From Microbacterium sp. TNHR37B (GTDB lineage Bacteria > Actinomycetota > Actinomycetes > Actinomycetales > Microbacteriaceae), in assembly GCF_001620065.1 (NCBI RefSeq), contig NZ_LQGV01000003.1:1178001-1242000 (forward strand): a stretch of 64,000 nt of DNA, given 5' to 3'. Positions 48,906-57,790 of the stretch are shown one piece after another. The translations under genes and the position numbers were made by a program. The notes beneath the pieces are model-generated. The model saw only the letters and a program-made list of their open reading frames with translations. It made no database searches and was not told the origin of the DNA. Position 1 is the stretch's first letter; each line of letters begins with the position of its first letter.

Positions 48906-50033
48906 ATGACCCCGTCTGACGACCCGGCTCTCGTGCGCGTTCTGGCGGCGGACGGGACGTTCGCCCCCACCGCGGAGGCCGAGCGCTACCTCCCCCTGAT
49001 CGAGGCCCTGAGCGATGCCGAACTCGAGACGTTCTACCGCGACATGGTCGTGGTGCGCGCATTCGACCGGCAGGCCACCAACCTCCAGCGTCAGGGGCAG
49101 CTGGCCCTGTGGCCGCCGTCCTTCGGGCAGGAAGCCGCTCAGGTCGGCTCCGCCCGCGCCGCGCGCCCGCAGGACCACCTCTTCCCCTCCTACCGGGAGC
49201 ATGTCGTGTGCACCATCCGGGGCGTCGATCCGATCGACATCATCCGCGTCATGCGTGGCCTCACCCACGGCGGATGGGACCCGACCGACCCGAAGAACGG
49301 CAACACGCACATCTACACGCTGGTGCTCGGGTCGCAGACGCTCCATGCCACCGGGTTCGGCATGGGACTCGCCTTCGACGGCCGCTCCGGTACGGGTGAT
49401 CCCGAGCGCGACGAAGCCGTCATCGTCTACTACGGGGACGGATCGTCGAGTCAGGGCGATGTGCACGAGGCGATGGTGTTCGCCGCGAGCTACGCCACTC
49501 CCCAGGTCTTCTTCCTGCAGAACAACCACTGGGCCATCTCGGTGCCGGTGACCACGCAATCGCGCTCGCCGCTGTTCCGCCGCGCCGACGGCTACGGCAT
49601 GCCCTCCGTGCAGGTCGACGGGAACGACGTGCTCGCCAGCTACGCCGTGAGCCGCGTCGCGCTCGACGAGGCGCGTGCGGGCGACGGCCCCCGCGCGATC
49701 GAGGCGCTGACCTATCGCATGGGCGCTCACACGACCAGCGACGATCCCACCAAGTACCGCACCTCCGACGAGGAGCGGGCCTGGGCGGAGCGCGACCCCA
49801 TCGCGCGGATGCGCGCCTATCTCCAGGCTCGTGGAGCAGCGGACACGTTCTTCACGGAGGTCGATGCCGAGGCCGCGGCCTACGCCGACGACATCCGCAC
49901 GCGCACCAACGCCCTCGGCGACATCGATCGCGAGGTGATGTTCGCCCACGTGTACAGCGAGCCGCATCCGCTGATCGACGAACAGCGTCGGTGGCTGTCC
50001 GACTACGAGGCGTCGTTCGAGGGAGGCAACTGA
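48906..50033 (+). CDS. 2-oxoacid dehydrogenase E1 component, alpha subunit
   Basis: 375-aa TPP-binding alpha subunit of the heterotetrameric E1 of pyruvate or branched-chain 2-oxoacid dehydrogenase. The ThDP motif is YYGDGSSSQGDVHEAMVFAASYATPQVFFLQNN, and LFPSYREHVV with THGGWDP form the substrate region. The phosphorylation-loop area (AHTTSDDPTKYR) resembles branched-chain enzymes, but the exact 2-oxoacid cannot be fixed. Start ATG 48906 follows TAGCGT by 6 nt. It overlaps the beta-subunit gene by 1 bp. Confidence 0.92.
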   Translation: MTPSDDPALVRVLAADGTFAPTAEAERYLPLIEALSDAELETFYRDMVVVRAFDRQATNLQRQGQLALWPPSFGQEAAQVGSARAARPQDHLFPSYREHVVCTIRGVDPIDIIRVMRGLTHGGWDPTDPKNGNTHIYTLVLGSQTLHATGFGMGLAFDGRSGTGDPERDEAVIVYYGDGSSSQGDVHEAMVFAASYATPQVFFLQNNHWAISVPVTTQSRSPLFRRADGYGMPSVQVDGNDVLASYAVSRVALDEARAGDGPRAIEALTYRMGAHTTSDDPTKYRTSDEERAWAERDPIARMRAYLQARGAADTFFTEVDAEAAAYADDIRTRTNALGDIDREVMFAHVYSEPHPLIDEQRRWLSDYEASFEGGN

Positions 50034-51079
50034 TGGACCGGATCGCGGCACCCACGCAGACCGATGCCCCGCAGACCGAACGAGCCGATGCGGCGCCCGC
50101 GATGCGCGAGACCCTTCCGTTCGCCAAGGCCCTCACCGCCGGCATGCGCGCCGCCCTGGCCGCCGACGATCACGTCCTGCTGATGGGCGAGGACATTGGC
50201 CGCCTGGGAGGCGTCTTCCGTGTGACCGAAGGACTGCAGGCTGAGTTCGGCGAGCGGCGCGTGCTCGACACCCCGCTGGCGGAGTCCGGCATCCTCGGCA
50301 CCGCCATCGGCCTCGCGATGGCCGGCTTCCGCCCCGTCTGCGAGATCCAGTTCGACGGGTTCGTCTTCCCCGCCTTCGACCAGATCACCTCCCAGCTGGC
50401 CAAGCTCACCAACCGCCACGAAGGCGCGATGTCCTTCCCGGTCGTGATCCGCATCCCCTACGGCGGCCACATCGGCGCCGTCGAGCACCACCAGGAGAGC
50501 CCGGAGGCGTACTTCACGCACACGCCGGGCCTGCGCGTGGTCTCGCCGTCGACGCCCAACGACGCGTACTGGATGATCCAGGACGCGATCGCCTCGAACG
50601 ATCCCGTGGTCTTCCTCGAGCCCAAGGCCAAGTACTGGCTCAAGGGCGAGGTGGACACCACCGCCCGCGCCCTGCCGCTGCACGCGTCGCGGGTGGTCCG
50701 CCGGGGCACAGACGTCACCCTCGTCGGGCACGGCGCGATGGTCACCACGCTGTTGCAGGCGGCGGCGCTGGCCGAGGGCGAGGGGACCTCGTGCGAGGTC
50801 ATCGATCTGCGCTCGCTCTCGCCGGTCGACTACGGCCCGATCCTGGACTCCGTCCGCCGCACCGGCCGCATGGTCTACGCGCAGGAGGCGCCCGGGTTCA
50901 CCTCGCTCGGCTCGGAGGTGGCGGCCACGGTGATGGAGAAGGCGTTCTTCGCCCTCGAAGCCCCGGTGCTGCGCGTGTCCGGCTTCGACACCCCGTTCCC
51001 TCCCGCGAAGCTCGAGGGGCAGTACCTCCCCGATGCCGATCGGATCCTCGAGGCCGTCGATCGCGCCCTCGCCTACTGA
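50033..51079 (+). CDS. 2-oxoacid dehydrogenase E1 component, beta subunit
   Basis: 348-aa transketolase-type beta subunit. Conserved segments are [53 protein letters not shown] and the C-terminal transketolase domain ([32 protein letters not shown]). GGGAGG lies 7 nt before ATG 50033, and the stop/start overlap TGATG couples it to the alpha subunit. With E1-alpha it decarboxylates the 2-oxoacid and acylates the lipoyl group of E2. Confidence 0.94.
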   Translation: MDRIAAPTQTDAPQTERADAAPAMRETLPFAKALTAGMRAALAADDHVLLMGEDIGRLGGVFRVTEGLQAEFGERRVLDTPLAESGILGTAIGLAMAGFRPVCEIQFDGFVFPAFDQITSQLAKLTNRHEGAMSFPVVIRIPYGGHIGAVEHHQESPEAYFTHTPGLRVVSPSTPNDAYWMIQDAIASNDPVVFLEPKAKYWLKGEVDTTARALPLHASRVVRRGTDVTLVGHGAMVTTLLQAAALAEGEGTSCEVIDLRSLSPVDYGPILDSVRRTGRMVYAQEAPGFTSLGSEVAATVMEKAFFALEAPVLRVSGFDTPFPPAKLEGQYLPDADRILEAVDRALAY

Positions 51080-51090
51080 CTGGAGCCGCT

Positions 51091-52440
51091 ATGAGCAACC
51101 AGACCTTCCACCTCCCGGATGTCGGCGAGGGGCTGACCGAGGCCGAGATCGTGCAGTGGCGCGTCGGACCCGGTGACCAGATCGAGGTCAACGACGTCAT
51201 CGTGGAGATCGAGACCGCGAAGTCGCTCGTCGAGCTGCCCTCGCCGTTCTCCGGCACGATCGGGGAGCTGCTCGTCGCCGAGGGCGAGACCGTCACCGTC
51301 GGCGCCCCGATCATCACGATCGCCGGCGAAGCGGCCCAGCCCGATGCGGCTGCCGGGCAGAGCGAGCACGGCGAGAAGCCCGCCGAGCCCGAGGCCGACG
51401 CCGCTGGGTCCGTGCTCGTGGGCTACGGAACCGGCGGTGCCGTCTCCAGCAGGCGCTCCAAGAAGCCGGTGCGTGCCGAGGCGGTCCGCGCCTCTGCCGG
51501 CGTGATCGCCAAGCCTCCCGTGCGCAAGCTCGCCCGCGATCTCGGAGTCGATCTGTCCGACGTGGTGCCGTCCGGCCCCGCCGGCGAGGTGACCCGCGAC
51601 GACGTCGTCCGCCACGCCGACCAGGCCTCCGTCTTCCGCAACATCGCCACTCCCGACCTCCCCACCGAACGGGAGCGGACGATTCCCGTCGCCTCGGAGG
51701 CGCCCTCCCCGGCGTCGCCTCCGGCTCTCGTCGAGGGGCGCGAGGAGGCCATCCCGGTCAAGGGTGTGCGCAAGGCCACCTCGTCGGCGATGGTGCGTTC
51801 GGCCTACACGGCGCCGCACGTGTCGGTGTGGACCGATGTCGACGCGACGCGCACGATGGAGCTCGTGAAGCGGCTGAAGGCCTCGCCCGATTTCGCCGAC
51901 ATCAAGGTGTCGCCGCTGCTGATCATGGCGCGCGCCGTGATCTGGGCCGTGCGTCGGACGCCGATGGTGGGTGCCGCGTGGATCGATCGCGAGGACGGCT
52001 CGGCCGAGATCCGCGTGCGCAACTACGTCAACCTCGGGATCGCCGCCGCCACCCCGCGAGGACTCCTCGTCCCCAACATCAAGGACGCGCAGGATCTCAG
52101 CATGCGGGAGCTGGCCCGGGCTCTGGAGCGGCTGACGCTCACGGCGCGCGAGGGGAAGACCTCGCCCGCCGACCAGCAGGGCGGCACGATCACGATCACG
52201 AACATCGGCGTGTTCGGGATGGACGCGGGGACGCCGATCATCAACCCCGGCGAGTCGGGCATCGTCGCCATGGGCACGATCCGGCAGAAGCCCTGGGTGG
52301 TCGACGGCGAGGTGCGGCCACGCTTCGTCACGACCGTCTCGGGATCGTTCGACCACCGCGTGATCGACGGCGACGGCATGAGCCGCTTCATCGCCGATGT
52401 CGCCTCCATCCTGGAAGAGCCCGCTCTGCTGCTCGACTGA
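51091..52440 (+). CDS. Dihydrolipoamide acyltransferase (E2)
   Basis: 449 aa. One lipoyl domain (1-~78; lipoylated K44 in [14 protein letters not shown]), a linker, a peripheral-subunit-binding domain (~140-175, [27 protein letters not shown]), a second linker and the catalytic domain with the acyltransferase motif [10 protein letters not shown] near the C terminus. It forms the core of the complex and passes the acyl group to CoA. The E3 gene is not in the window and is probably shared. It follows E1-beta after 11 bp. Confidence 0.94.
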   Translation: MSNQTFHLPDVGEGLTEAEIVQWRVGPGDQIEVNDVIVEIETAKSLVELPSPFSGTIGELLVAEGETVTVGAPIITIAGEAAQPDAAAGQSEHGEKPAEPEADAAGSVLVGYGTGGAVSSRRSKKPVRAEAVRASAGVIAKPPVRKLARDLGVDLSDVVPSGPAGEVTRDDVVRHADQASVFRNIATPDLPTERERTIPVASEAPSPASPPALVEGREEAIPVKGVRKATSSAMVRSAYTAPHVSVWTDVDATRTMELVKRLKASPDFADIKVSPLLIMARAVIWAVRRTPMVGAAWIDREDGSAEIRVRNYVNLGIAAATPRGLLVPNIKDAQDLSMRELARALERLTLTAREGKTSPADQQGGTITITNIGVFGMDAGTPIINPGESGIVAMGTIRQKPWVVDGEVRPRFVTTVSGSFDHRVIDGDGMSRFIADVASILEEPALLLD

Positions 52441-52496
52441 AAGCGGAGCGCCTCCGGGGTGCTCCACCGGGTGCGCCGGCGGATCCTCCGAGCGGA

Positions 52497-52579
52497 GCAC
52501 AACGGCGGATCCTGCGGCCGACACGCCGGAGCACTGCCCGGACCTCGCGGCGTGTCTCGGCTCGTATCCGCCGTTGTGC
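52497..52579. repeat. Nested palindromic repeat, copy 5
   Basis: Outer arms GCACAACGGCGGAT (52497-52510) and ATCCGCCGTTGTGC (52566-52579), a perfect 14-bp pair. Inner arms GACACGCCG (52520-52528) and CGGCGTGTC (52548-52556) are also perfect. It begins 57 bp after the E2 stop codon and lies between convergent genes. Confidence 0.92.
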
Positions 52580-52626
52580 GCGGTCGGGGCAGGGGAGGCG
52601 GTGGACGTGCCGGCGGTGGCCGCGCG

Positions 52627-53241
52627 TCAGGACGTCGGCCGGGGCGGGGTGTCCGACGCGTCGGGGGCGACCGAGGCCAGGGCATCACGCAGGCGCGGAC
52701 TGAGTCCGGCCAGCTCCGTCTCGACCGGGACCGCGAGGGCGCGCAGCGCGCGGCTGAAGTAGTTCCGTGCCGCCGCGGCCAACGTGATGTCGACGATCTG
52801 GCGGTCGTCGAAGCCCTCGTCGCGCAGCGCTTGCGTGTCGGCGTCGGTCATCGTGGTGGGGTCGACGGACAGGCGGCGCGCGTAGGTCATGACCGCGCGG
52901 TCCGCGTCGCTGAGGTCGGGGTGGTCACCCCGTCGGGCGATGCTCTCGAGCTGGTCCTCGGTGAGAGCCCCCGCGCGCAGAGCTTTGCGACCATGCGCGA
53001 GAAGGCAGTGCGGAGATCCCACGGCGCGGGCGGCGGCCAGGGTCGCGAGCTCGTACGTGCGCACTCCGATGGAGGGAACGATCGCGTGGATGAGGGCCTC
53101 GAACGCGGCGAGGGCCTCCGGGTTCACGGCCATCGCGCGCGTATGGCTGAACACGAAGCCGTCCTCGTCGACATCGCTCCGGTAGATCTCGACCACCGCC
53201 GGGTCGGACGTGGTGGCGGGGTCGGGTGTGTGGATGATCAT
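52627..53241 (-). CDS. Carboxymuconolactone decarboxylase/AhpD-fold protein
   Basis: 204-aa all-helical AhpD-like (peroxidase-related) protein. The active region reads YELATLAAARAVGSPHCLLAHGRKAL: the second cysteine and the histidine of CxxC-xxx-H are kept, but the first cysteine is serine (SPHC), so disulfide-based peroxidase chemistry would need a different partner. The start is ATG 53241, after a G-run (AGGGGGG); an in-frame extension to 53304 is rejected. It converges with the E2 gene. Confidence 0.85.
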   Translation of the reverse strand: MIIHTPDPATTSDPAVVEIYRSDVDEDGFVFSHTRAMAVNPEALAAFEALIHAIVPSIGVRTYELATLAAARAVGSPHCLLAHGRKALRAGALTEDQLESIARRGDHPDLSDADRAVMTYARRLSVDPTTMTDADTQALRDEGFDDRQIVDITLAAAARNYFSRALRALAVPVETELAGLSPRLRDALASVAPDASDTPPRPTS

Positions 53242-53354
53242 GGGCGCCCCCCTGGGTGTCGCGACGATGGTTCCGTCATACCCAGGGGAGGGCCCCCGCA
53301 CCACCCCTGATACGTGTTGCCACGCGCGGGATGGCCCCCGCGGCGGGCGCGGGC

Positions 53355-53438
53355 GTGCACAACGGCGGATGCCTCGGGCAACACGCCGGGCACCCGGCGG
53401 TGCGCGACGGCGTGTCGCCGCTCCGCTCCGCCGTTGTG
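53355..53438. repeat. Nested palindromic repeat, copy 6
   Basis: Outer arms GTGCACAACGGCGGA (53355-53369) and TCCGCCGTTGTG (53427-53438). Inner arms AACACGCCG (53380-53388) and CGGCGTGTC (53408-53416). It lies 74 bp beyond the stop of the leftward GntR gene. Confidence 0.9.
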
Positions 53439-53460
53439 TTCGGTGGAAGGAGGGTACGCC

Positions 53461-53508
53461 GAGCAGCCGAGCAGCCGAGCAGTCGAGCAGCGGAGCAGCC
53501 GAGCGGAC
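53461..53508. repeat. Tandem octamer repeat GAGCAGCC
   Basis: Six consecutive 8-bp units: GAGCAGCC, GAGCAGCC, GAGCAGTC, GAGCAGCG, GAGCAGCC and a degenerate GAGCGGAC, ending just before the GntR stop codon at 53513. Likely a slippage-prone simple repeat. Confidence 0.85.
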
Positions 53509-53512
53509 GGGG

Positions 53513-54160
53513 TCAGCCGAGGGTGCGGAGGAGGGTCAGCACGCCTTCGAGGTGCGCGCGCGTTGCGGCTTCAGCCGCGTCGGGGTCGCGGGCGATGATC
53601 GCATCGATGATCGCGATGTGCTCGGGCGCGGAGGTCGCGGCCCTTCCCGGGAGAAAGCCGAGCCGGAACTGATGGCGAGCGGACTGCGCCTGCAGCCGTT
53701 CCAGTAGCTGGGTCGCGGTGGCGTGACGGCTGATGCGTCGGACCGTCCGGTCGAGCTCCTGATGCGTGGCGGCGTAAGTGCCGAGGTCGCTCGCGGCGAC
53801 GGCCGACTGGATGCGCTCGCGCAGCTCCTCGAGCTCGGCGGCCTCCTCGTCGGTCACGGCTTCTGCCGCTTTGCGGGCGACGAGCGACTCGAGCCGCACC
53901 CGCACCTCGACGATCTCGACCGCCTCCTCCACGCTGATGGCTCGCACCCGCGCTCCCCGGTTCGGCAGCCGCTCGATGAGTCCTTCGCCGGACAGGGTGA
54001 GGAGGGCGGTGCGCACGGCGGCGCGTGAGGCGCCGAACTGATCGGTGAGGTCGGCCTCGATGAGCCGCTGGTGCGGGGCGAACTCCCCGTTCAGGATCGC
54101 CGTGCGGATGTGTGCGGTGACATCCGCGCGAGCGGTCGGCTGGGTGCCGGGATCGGCCAC
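53513..54160 (-). CDS. GntR family regulator (FCD type), paralog 1
   Basis: 215 aa. Winged helix-turn-helix (FAPHQRLIEADLTDQFGASRAAVRTALLTLSGEGLIERLPNRGARVRAI, ~24-72) followed by an FCD helical effector domain. It is strongly similar along its length to the GntR protein at 61927 (shared PHQRL.E.DL..QF..SRAAVR and GARVRA..., EHAAIIDAI-type C terminus). The start is GTG 54160, with AGGAGG 5 nt upstream; GTG 54175 lies before that site. It is divergent from the catabolic operon and probably binds the TTGTNNACAA sites at 54237 and 56903. Confidence 0.92.
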   Translation of the reverse strand: MADPGTQPTARADVTAHIRTAILNGEFAPHQRLIEADLTDQFGASRAAVRTALLTLSGEGLIERLPNRGARVRAISVEEAVEIVEVRVRLESLVARKAAEAVTDEEAAELEELRERIQSAVAASDLGTYAATHQELDRTVRRISRHATATQLLERLQAQSARHQFRLGFLPGRAATSAPEHIAIIDAIIARDPDAAEAATRAHLEGVLTLLRTLG

Positions 54161-54236
54161 GGGTCCTCCTCGCACGTGCGCGTGGGATGAGCGTATCCAA
54201 TTGACAACAGATTCGGGAGCGCTTCCGTCGACAGGA

Positions 54237-54279
54237 TTGTCAACAATATCTTGACCAATAATGCCGACTGTGGTTCGCT
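54237..54279 (+). promoter_or_regulatory. Promoter/operator of the 54.4-kb catabolic operon
   Basis: TTGTCAACAA (54237-54246) is a TTGT-NN-ACAA palindrome of the GntR/FCD kind. It is followed by TTGACC (54251-54256), a 17-bp spacer and TTCGCT (54274-54279). The whole block is nearly duplicated at 56903-56946. A further TTGACAACA half-like site lies at 54201, closer to the GntR start. Confidence 0.55.
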
Positions 54280-54357
54280 GGACGTGTTGCGCCGGTCGGA
54301 GAGGACCGGCGACCCGCCCGGCATCGCCGCCGGACCGTCGATTCGCAGAGGAGTCCC

Positions 54358-55113
54358 ATGTCCGACACCGCCCCCTCTCTCCTTGTCGTCAGCGCTCACG
54401 CCGGCGACTTCGTCTGGCGCGCCGGTGGCGCCATCGCCGCCGCGGCCGACCGTGGCGAGCGCGCGACCGTCGTGTGCCTGTCCTACGGGGAACGCGGGGA
54501 GTCGGCCAGCCAGTGGCTGCAGGGGAAGAGCCTCGAGGAGATCAAGGACATCCGGCGGTCCGAGGCCGAGGCGGCCGCCGCCGCCCTCGGTGCCGACATC
54601 GAGTTCCTCGACCTCGGCGACTACCCCCTCGTGGAGTCTCCGGAGGCCGTGGCGCGACTGGTCGAGGTCTACCGTCGCGTCCAGCCCACCGTGGTGCTGA
54701 CCCATCCCCTCGCCGATCCGTACAACGGCGACCACCCCGCGGCGGCGCGGATGGCGCTCCAGGCCAGAGTGCTCGCGCAGGCGATCGGCGTCCCCCACGC
54801 CGACGGCCGCGTTCCGACGAAGGACGAGATCATCGGCGCTCCCCCCGTGTTCTTCTTCGAGCCGCACCAGAGCGAGCAGAGCGACTTCAAGCCGAACGTG
54901 CTCCTGGACATCACGAGCGCCTTCCCCCGCAAGCGTGCCGCGATGGAGTGCCTGCCGGCGCAGAAGCACATGTGGGCGTACTACACCGACCTCGCCGTCC
55001 GGCGGGGCGTGCAGGTCAAGCGCAACGCCGGACCGAACCTCGGCCTGCCGCACGACACGATGGGTGAGGCGTACGTCCGCTACTTCCCTCAGGTGACCGG
55101 GGTGCTCTCGTGA
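54358..55113 (+). CDS. galB: 4-oxalomesaconate hydratase, PIG-L family
   Basis: 251-aa PIG-L/LmbE-fold metalloenzyme of the GalB type, which hydrates 4-oxalomesaconate to 4-carboxy-4-hydroxy-2-oxoadipate in gallate breakdown. The metal site is in VVSAHAGDFVWRAGG (near the N terminus) and HPLADPYNGDHPAAAR. GalB identity, rather than a deacetylase, is supported by the VFFFEPHQSEQSDFKPNVLLDIT segment and by its neighbours, the next two enzymes of the same route. It overlaps the aldolase gene by 4 bp (GTGA). Confidence 0.88.
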   Translation: MSDTAPSLLVVSAHAGDFVWRAGGAIAAAADRGERATVVCLSYGERGESASQWLQGKSLEEIKDIRRSEAEAAAAALGADIEFLDLGDYPLVESPEAVARLVEVYRRVQPTVVLTHPLADPYNGDHPAAARMALQARVLAQAIGVPHADGRVPTKDEIIGAPPVFFFEPHQSEQSDFKPNVLLDITSAFPRKRAAMECLPAQKHMWAYYTDLAVRRGVQVKRNAGPNLGLPHDTMGEAYVRYFPQVTGVLS

Positions 55114-55808
55114 GCCCCGTCGTCGTCACCGACATCGCGCGCGCCGACCGCGACATCGTCTCCGCGCTCGCCGCGTTCGGGTCGGCGACCGTTCACGAGG
55201 CGCTCGGACGGATCGGCTACGCCGGTTCCCATATCCGGGCCATCCAGGCCGACGTGTCGATCGCGGGATCCGCGGTGACCGTGCTCGTCCCCCCGGGCGA
55301 CAACCTCATGGTCCATGCCGCCATCGAACAGGCGCAGGAAGGTGACGTCATCGTCGTCGTCCCGGCCGTCGACTCGGCGTACGGCGTGATCGGCGAGCTC
55401 ATGGCGACGCAGATGCAGGTGCGCGGCGTGCGGGCCTATGTCACATCGGGCGGGGTCCGCGACACCGCGGAACTGCGCCGGATGGGCTTTCCGGTGTGGG
55501 CCGCCCACGTGAGCGCCCTCGGGACGGTCAAAGACACCGCCGGATCGGTCAATGTGCCCGTCGTCCTCGGGAGTGCGGTCGTGCATCCCGGCGACGTGAT
55601 CGTCGCCGACGACGACGGCGTGACCGTCGTACCCCGCCGGCTCGCCGCCCATGCGCTCGAGGCGGCGCAGGCACGCGCCGCGAAGGAAGCGGCCAATCGC
55701 GCCCGGTATGCGGCCGGCGAGATCTCCCTCGACCTCAACGCCCTCCGCCCGGTGCTGGACAGCCTGGGCGTCGCCTACGTGCGTCAGAGTGATCATGCCG
55801 ACCGGTGA
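55110..55808 (+). CDS. galC: 4-carboxy-4-hydroxy-2-oxoadipate aldolase (RraA-like)
   Basis: 232-aa RraA-fold class II aldolase (GalC/LigK group), which cleaves 4-carboxy-4-hydroxy-2-oxoadipate to pyruvate and oxaloacetate using a divalent metal. Conserved segments are TVHEALGRIGYAGSHIRAIQ, VPPGDNLMVHAAIEQAQEGDVIVV and the YVTSGGVRDTAELRRMGFPVWA loop, whose Arg-Asp pair holds substrate and metal. Start GTG 55110 overlaps the galB stop, and its end overlaps galD by 14 bp. Confidence 0.9.
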   Translation: MSPVVVTDIARADRDIVSALAAFGSATVHEALGRIGYAGSHIRAIQADVSIAGSAVTVLVPPGDNLMVHAAIEQAQEGDVIVVVPAVDSAYGVIGELMATQMQVRGVRAYVTSGGVRDTAELRRMGFPVWAAHVSALGTVKDTAGSVNVPVVLGSAVVHPGDVIVADDDGVTVVPRRLAAHALEAAQARAAKEAANRARYAAGEISLDLNALRPVLDSLGVAYVRQSDHADR

Positions 55809-56868
55809 GCCCGAGCGCGACGGCATCCCGTGCATGCTGATGCGCGGGGGCACCTCCAAGGGTGCCTTCCTTCTCGCGGGCGATGTTCCCGCCGATCCGG
55901 AGGAGCGAGACGACCTCCTGCTGCGGATCATGGGCAGTCCCGATCCGACGCAGATCGACGGAGTCGGCGGAGGGCATCCGCTGCGGAGCAAGGTCGCCGT
56001 CGTGTCCCGCTCGGACGAGCCCGGGGTCGACCTCGACTACCTGTTCCTCCAGGTCGGTGTGGAGGAGCCCTCGGTCGGCACCACTCAGACGTGCGGCAAC
56101 CTTCTGGCCGCCGTCGGTCCCTTCGGCGTCGAACGCGGGCTCGTGGCGCCGGGGGCCGAGCGGACGGCGGTGCGCGTGCGGCTCCTCAACACCGGTGACA
56201 TCGCCACCGTCACCTTCGCCACCCCCGGGGGGAGACCCGACTATGCGGGCGATGCCGCCATCGACGGTGTGCCCGGAACGGCATGCCCCGTCGACATCGA
56301 GCTCGCCGCCGGCGACAAGCCGCTGCTGCCGACGGGGAGGCTGGTCGACGTCATCGACGCGCACGAGGCGACCCTCGTCGACAACGGCATGCCGGTGGTG
56401 CTCCTGCGTGCCGAGGCCCTCGGCGTCCGCGGGGACGAGTCCCCCGGCGAGTTGGAGTCCCGGAGAGAGCTCGCCGATGCGGTCGAGAGCATCCGCCGAC
56501 AGGCCGGAGCCCTGATGGGGCTCGGCGACGTGACGGCGCAGACGGTCCCGAAGGTCTTCCTCCTCTCGCCTGCGAGACGAGGCGGTGCCGTCTCGACCCG
56601 CGGGTTCATCCCCTCGCGCGTGCACACCTCGATCGGGGTGCTGATGGCCGCGTCCGTGGCGGCAGGGGTGCGGATCCCGGGAGCGGTCGGTGCGGATCTC
56701 GCCGGGCGGATCACGGGGGACGAGGTGCTGCTCGAGCATCCCGGCGGCGTGTTCCCCGCCCGCGTGCAGGTCGAGCGTCGTGACGACGGCACGTGGGCGG
56801 CGACGTCGAGATCGCTGCGCACCGCCCGGAAGCTGTTCGACGGTCGCGTGTTCCCCCGCCCGAGCTGA
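55795..56868 (+). CDS. galD: 4-oxalomesaconate tautomerase (PrpF family)
   Basis: 357-aa PrpF/GalD-type isomerase of the diaminopimelate-epimerase fold. The N-terminal IPCMLMRGGTSKGAF is the GalD/PrpF signature, TQTCGNLLAAVGPFGVERGL carries the usual catalytic-cysteine segment, and the second half opens with QTVPKVFLLS. GalD interconverts keto and enol tautomers of 4-oxalomesaconate before GalB acts. ATG 55795 lies inside the end of the aldolase gene; a GTG two codons earlier is possible. Confidence 0.88.
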   Translation: MPTGEPERDGIPCMLMRGGTSKGAFLLAGDVPADPEERDDLLLRIMGSPDPTQIDGVGGGHPLRSKVAVVSRSDEPGVDLDYLFLQVGVEEPSVGTTQTCGNLLAAVGPFGVERGLVAPGAERTAVRVRLLNTGDIATVTFATPGGRPDYAGDAAIDGVPGTACPVDIELAAGDKPLLPTGRLVDVIDAHEATLVDNGMPVVLLRAEALGVRGDESPGELESRRELADAVESIRRQAGALMGLGDVTAQTVPKVFLLSPARRGGAVSTRGFIPSRVHTSIGVLMAASVAAGVRIPGAVGADLAGRITGDEVLLEHPGGVFPARVQVERRDDGTWAATSRSLRTARKLFDGRVFPRPS

Positions 56869-56902
56869 CGGCGGCGTCCCGCGCCGCGCAGTGTCCTCAA
56901 AA

Positions 56903-56946
56903 TTGTTGACAAAGTTCTTGCCAATATTGTGACCGACCGTTAGCGT
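56903..56946 (+). promoter_or_regulatory. Promoter/operator of the dehydrogenase-ABC operon
   Basis: TTGTTGACAA (56903-56912) is a TTGT-NN-ACAA palindrome; 5 bp later TTGCCA (56918-56923), a 17-bp spacer and TAGCGT (56941-56946) form a good promoter. The A/T-rich block copies the arrangement at 54237-54279, including the CCAATA and CCGAC segments. Confidence 0.6.
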
Positions 56947-56977
56947 CGGTCCGACAGTGAAGTCCCAGGAGTCGAAG

Positions 56978-57790
56978 ATGACCAGTACCGCAGTGATCGG
57001 CCTCGGCGAGGCGGGCGCGCTCTATGCGCGGGGCCTGCGCGACGCCGGCTACACCGTGAGCGGGTTCGATCCGTTCACGACCCTGCACGAGGAGGGCATC
57101 CGTCAGGAGCCGACCCTCGCGGACGCCGTCGCGACCGCGGATCTCGTCATCAGCCTCGTCGGGGCCCGGGCGGCGGAGGCCGTGGGGACCGAGGCGATGG
57201 CGGCCATGAGTGCGGGCGCCGTGTTCGCGGATCTGAACACCGGCTCGCCCGACCTGAAGCGGCGCCTCGAGGCGGAGGCCACCTCCCGGGGGATCCTCGC
57301 GGCCGACGTCGCCGTCCTCGCCCCGGTTCCCCGCGCGGGCGTCGGCACTCCGCTCATGGTCAGCGGCACGGGCGCGAGCCGGTTCACCGAGCTGTTCGCC
57401 GCCACCGGTGCCGACGTCGAGTCGATCGGCGGAGCCGCCGGTGACGCGGCGTCCCGAAAGCTCGTCCGGAGCGTCTTCATGAAGGGACTGGCCGCGGTCG
57501 TGCTGGAGAGCGTCGGTGCCGCCGAGGCCGCCGGATGCGAGACCTGGCTGCGGGCCCAGATCGCCGCCGAGTTCGCCGGTGACCCCGCTGCGCTGGTGCA
57601 GCGACTCATCGACGGCTCCCGGCAGCACGCCGGCCGCCGCGCCCACGAGGTGGCGGACGCCCGCGACTACCTCGACGGCCTCGGACGCCCCAGCTGGGTC
57701 ACCTCCGCCGCGCATCGCTGGTTCGGACACCTGCTGGAGGAAGCGGCCGTCGCCGATCCCGCCGCCGACCACGAAGGAGCACGCGCATGA
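56978..57790 (+). CDS. NAD(P)-dependent hydroxyacid dehydrogenase with DUF1932 domain
   Basis: 270 aa. N-terminal Rossmann domain of the 6-phosphogluconate/3-hydroxyisobutyrate dehydrogenase type (TAVIGLGEAGALYARGLRDAGYTVSGFDP; VFADLNTGSPDLKRRLEAEA) and a C-terminal DUF1932 helical domain (~175-250, SRKLVRSVFMKGLAAVVLESVGAAE). It probably oxidises or reduces a hydroxy- or oxo-acid that feeds the neighbouring GalB/C/D steps; the substrate is unknown. ATG 56978 has AGGAG 6 nt upstream; GTG 56957 is rejected. It overlaps the ATPase gene (ATGA). Confidence 0.85.
   Translation: MTSTAVIGLGEAGALYARGLRDAGYTVSGFDPFTTLHEEGIRQEPTLADAVATADLVISLVGARAAEAVGTEAMAAMSAGAVFADLNTGSPDLKRRLEAEATSRGILAADVAVLAPVPRAGVGTPLMVSGTGASRFTELFAATGADVESIGGAAGDAASRKLVRSVFMKGLAAVVLESVGAAEAAGCETWLRAQIAAEFAGDPAALVQRLIDGSRQHAGRRAHEVADARDYLDGLGRPSWVTSAAHRWFGHLLEEAAVADPAADHEGARA

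Noticed and set aside
54161..54175. GTG 54175 as start of GntR paralog 1
   Set aside because: The AGGAGG ribosome-binding site lies between it and GTG 54160, so the latter is the start.
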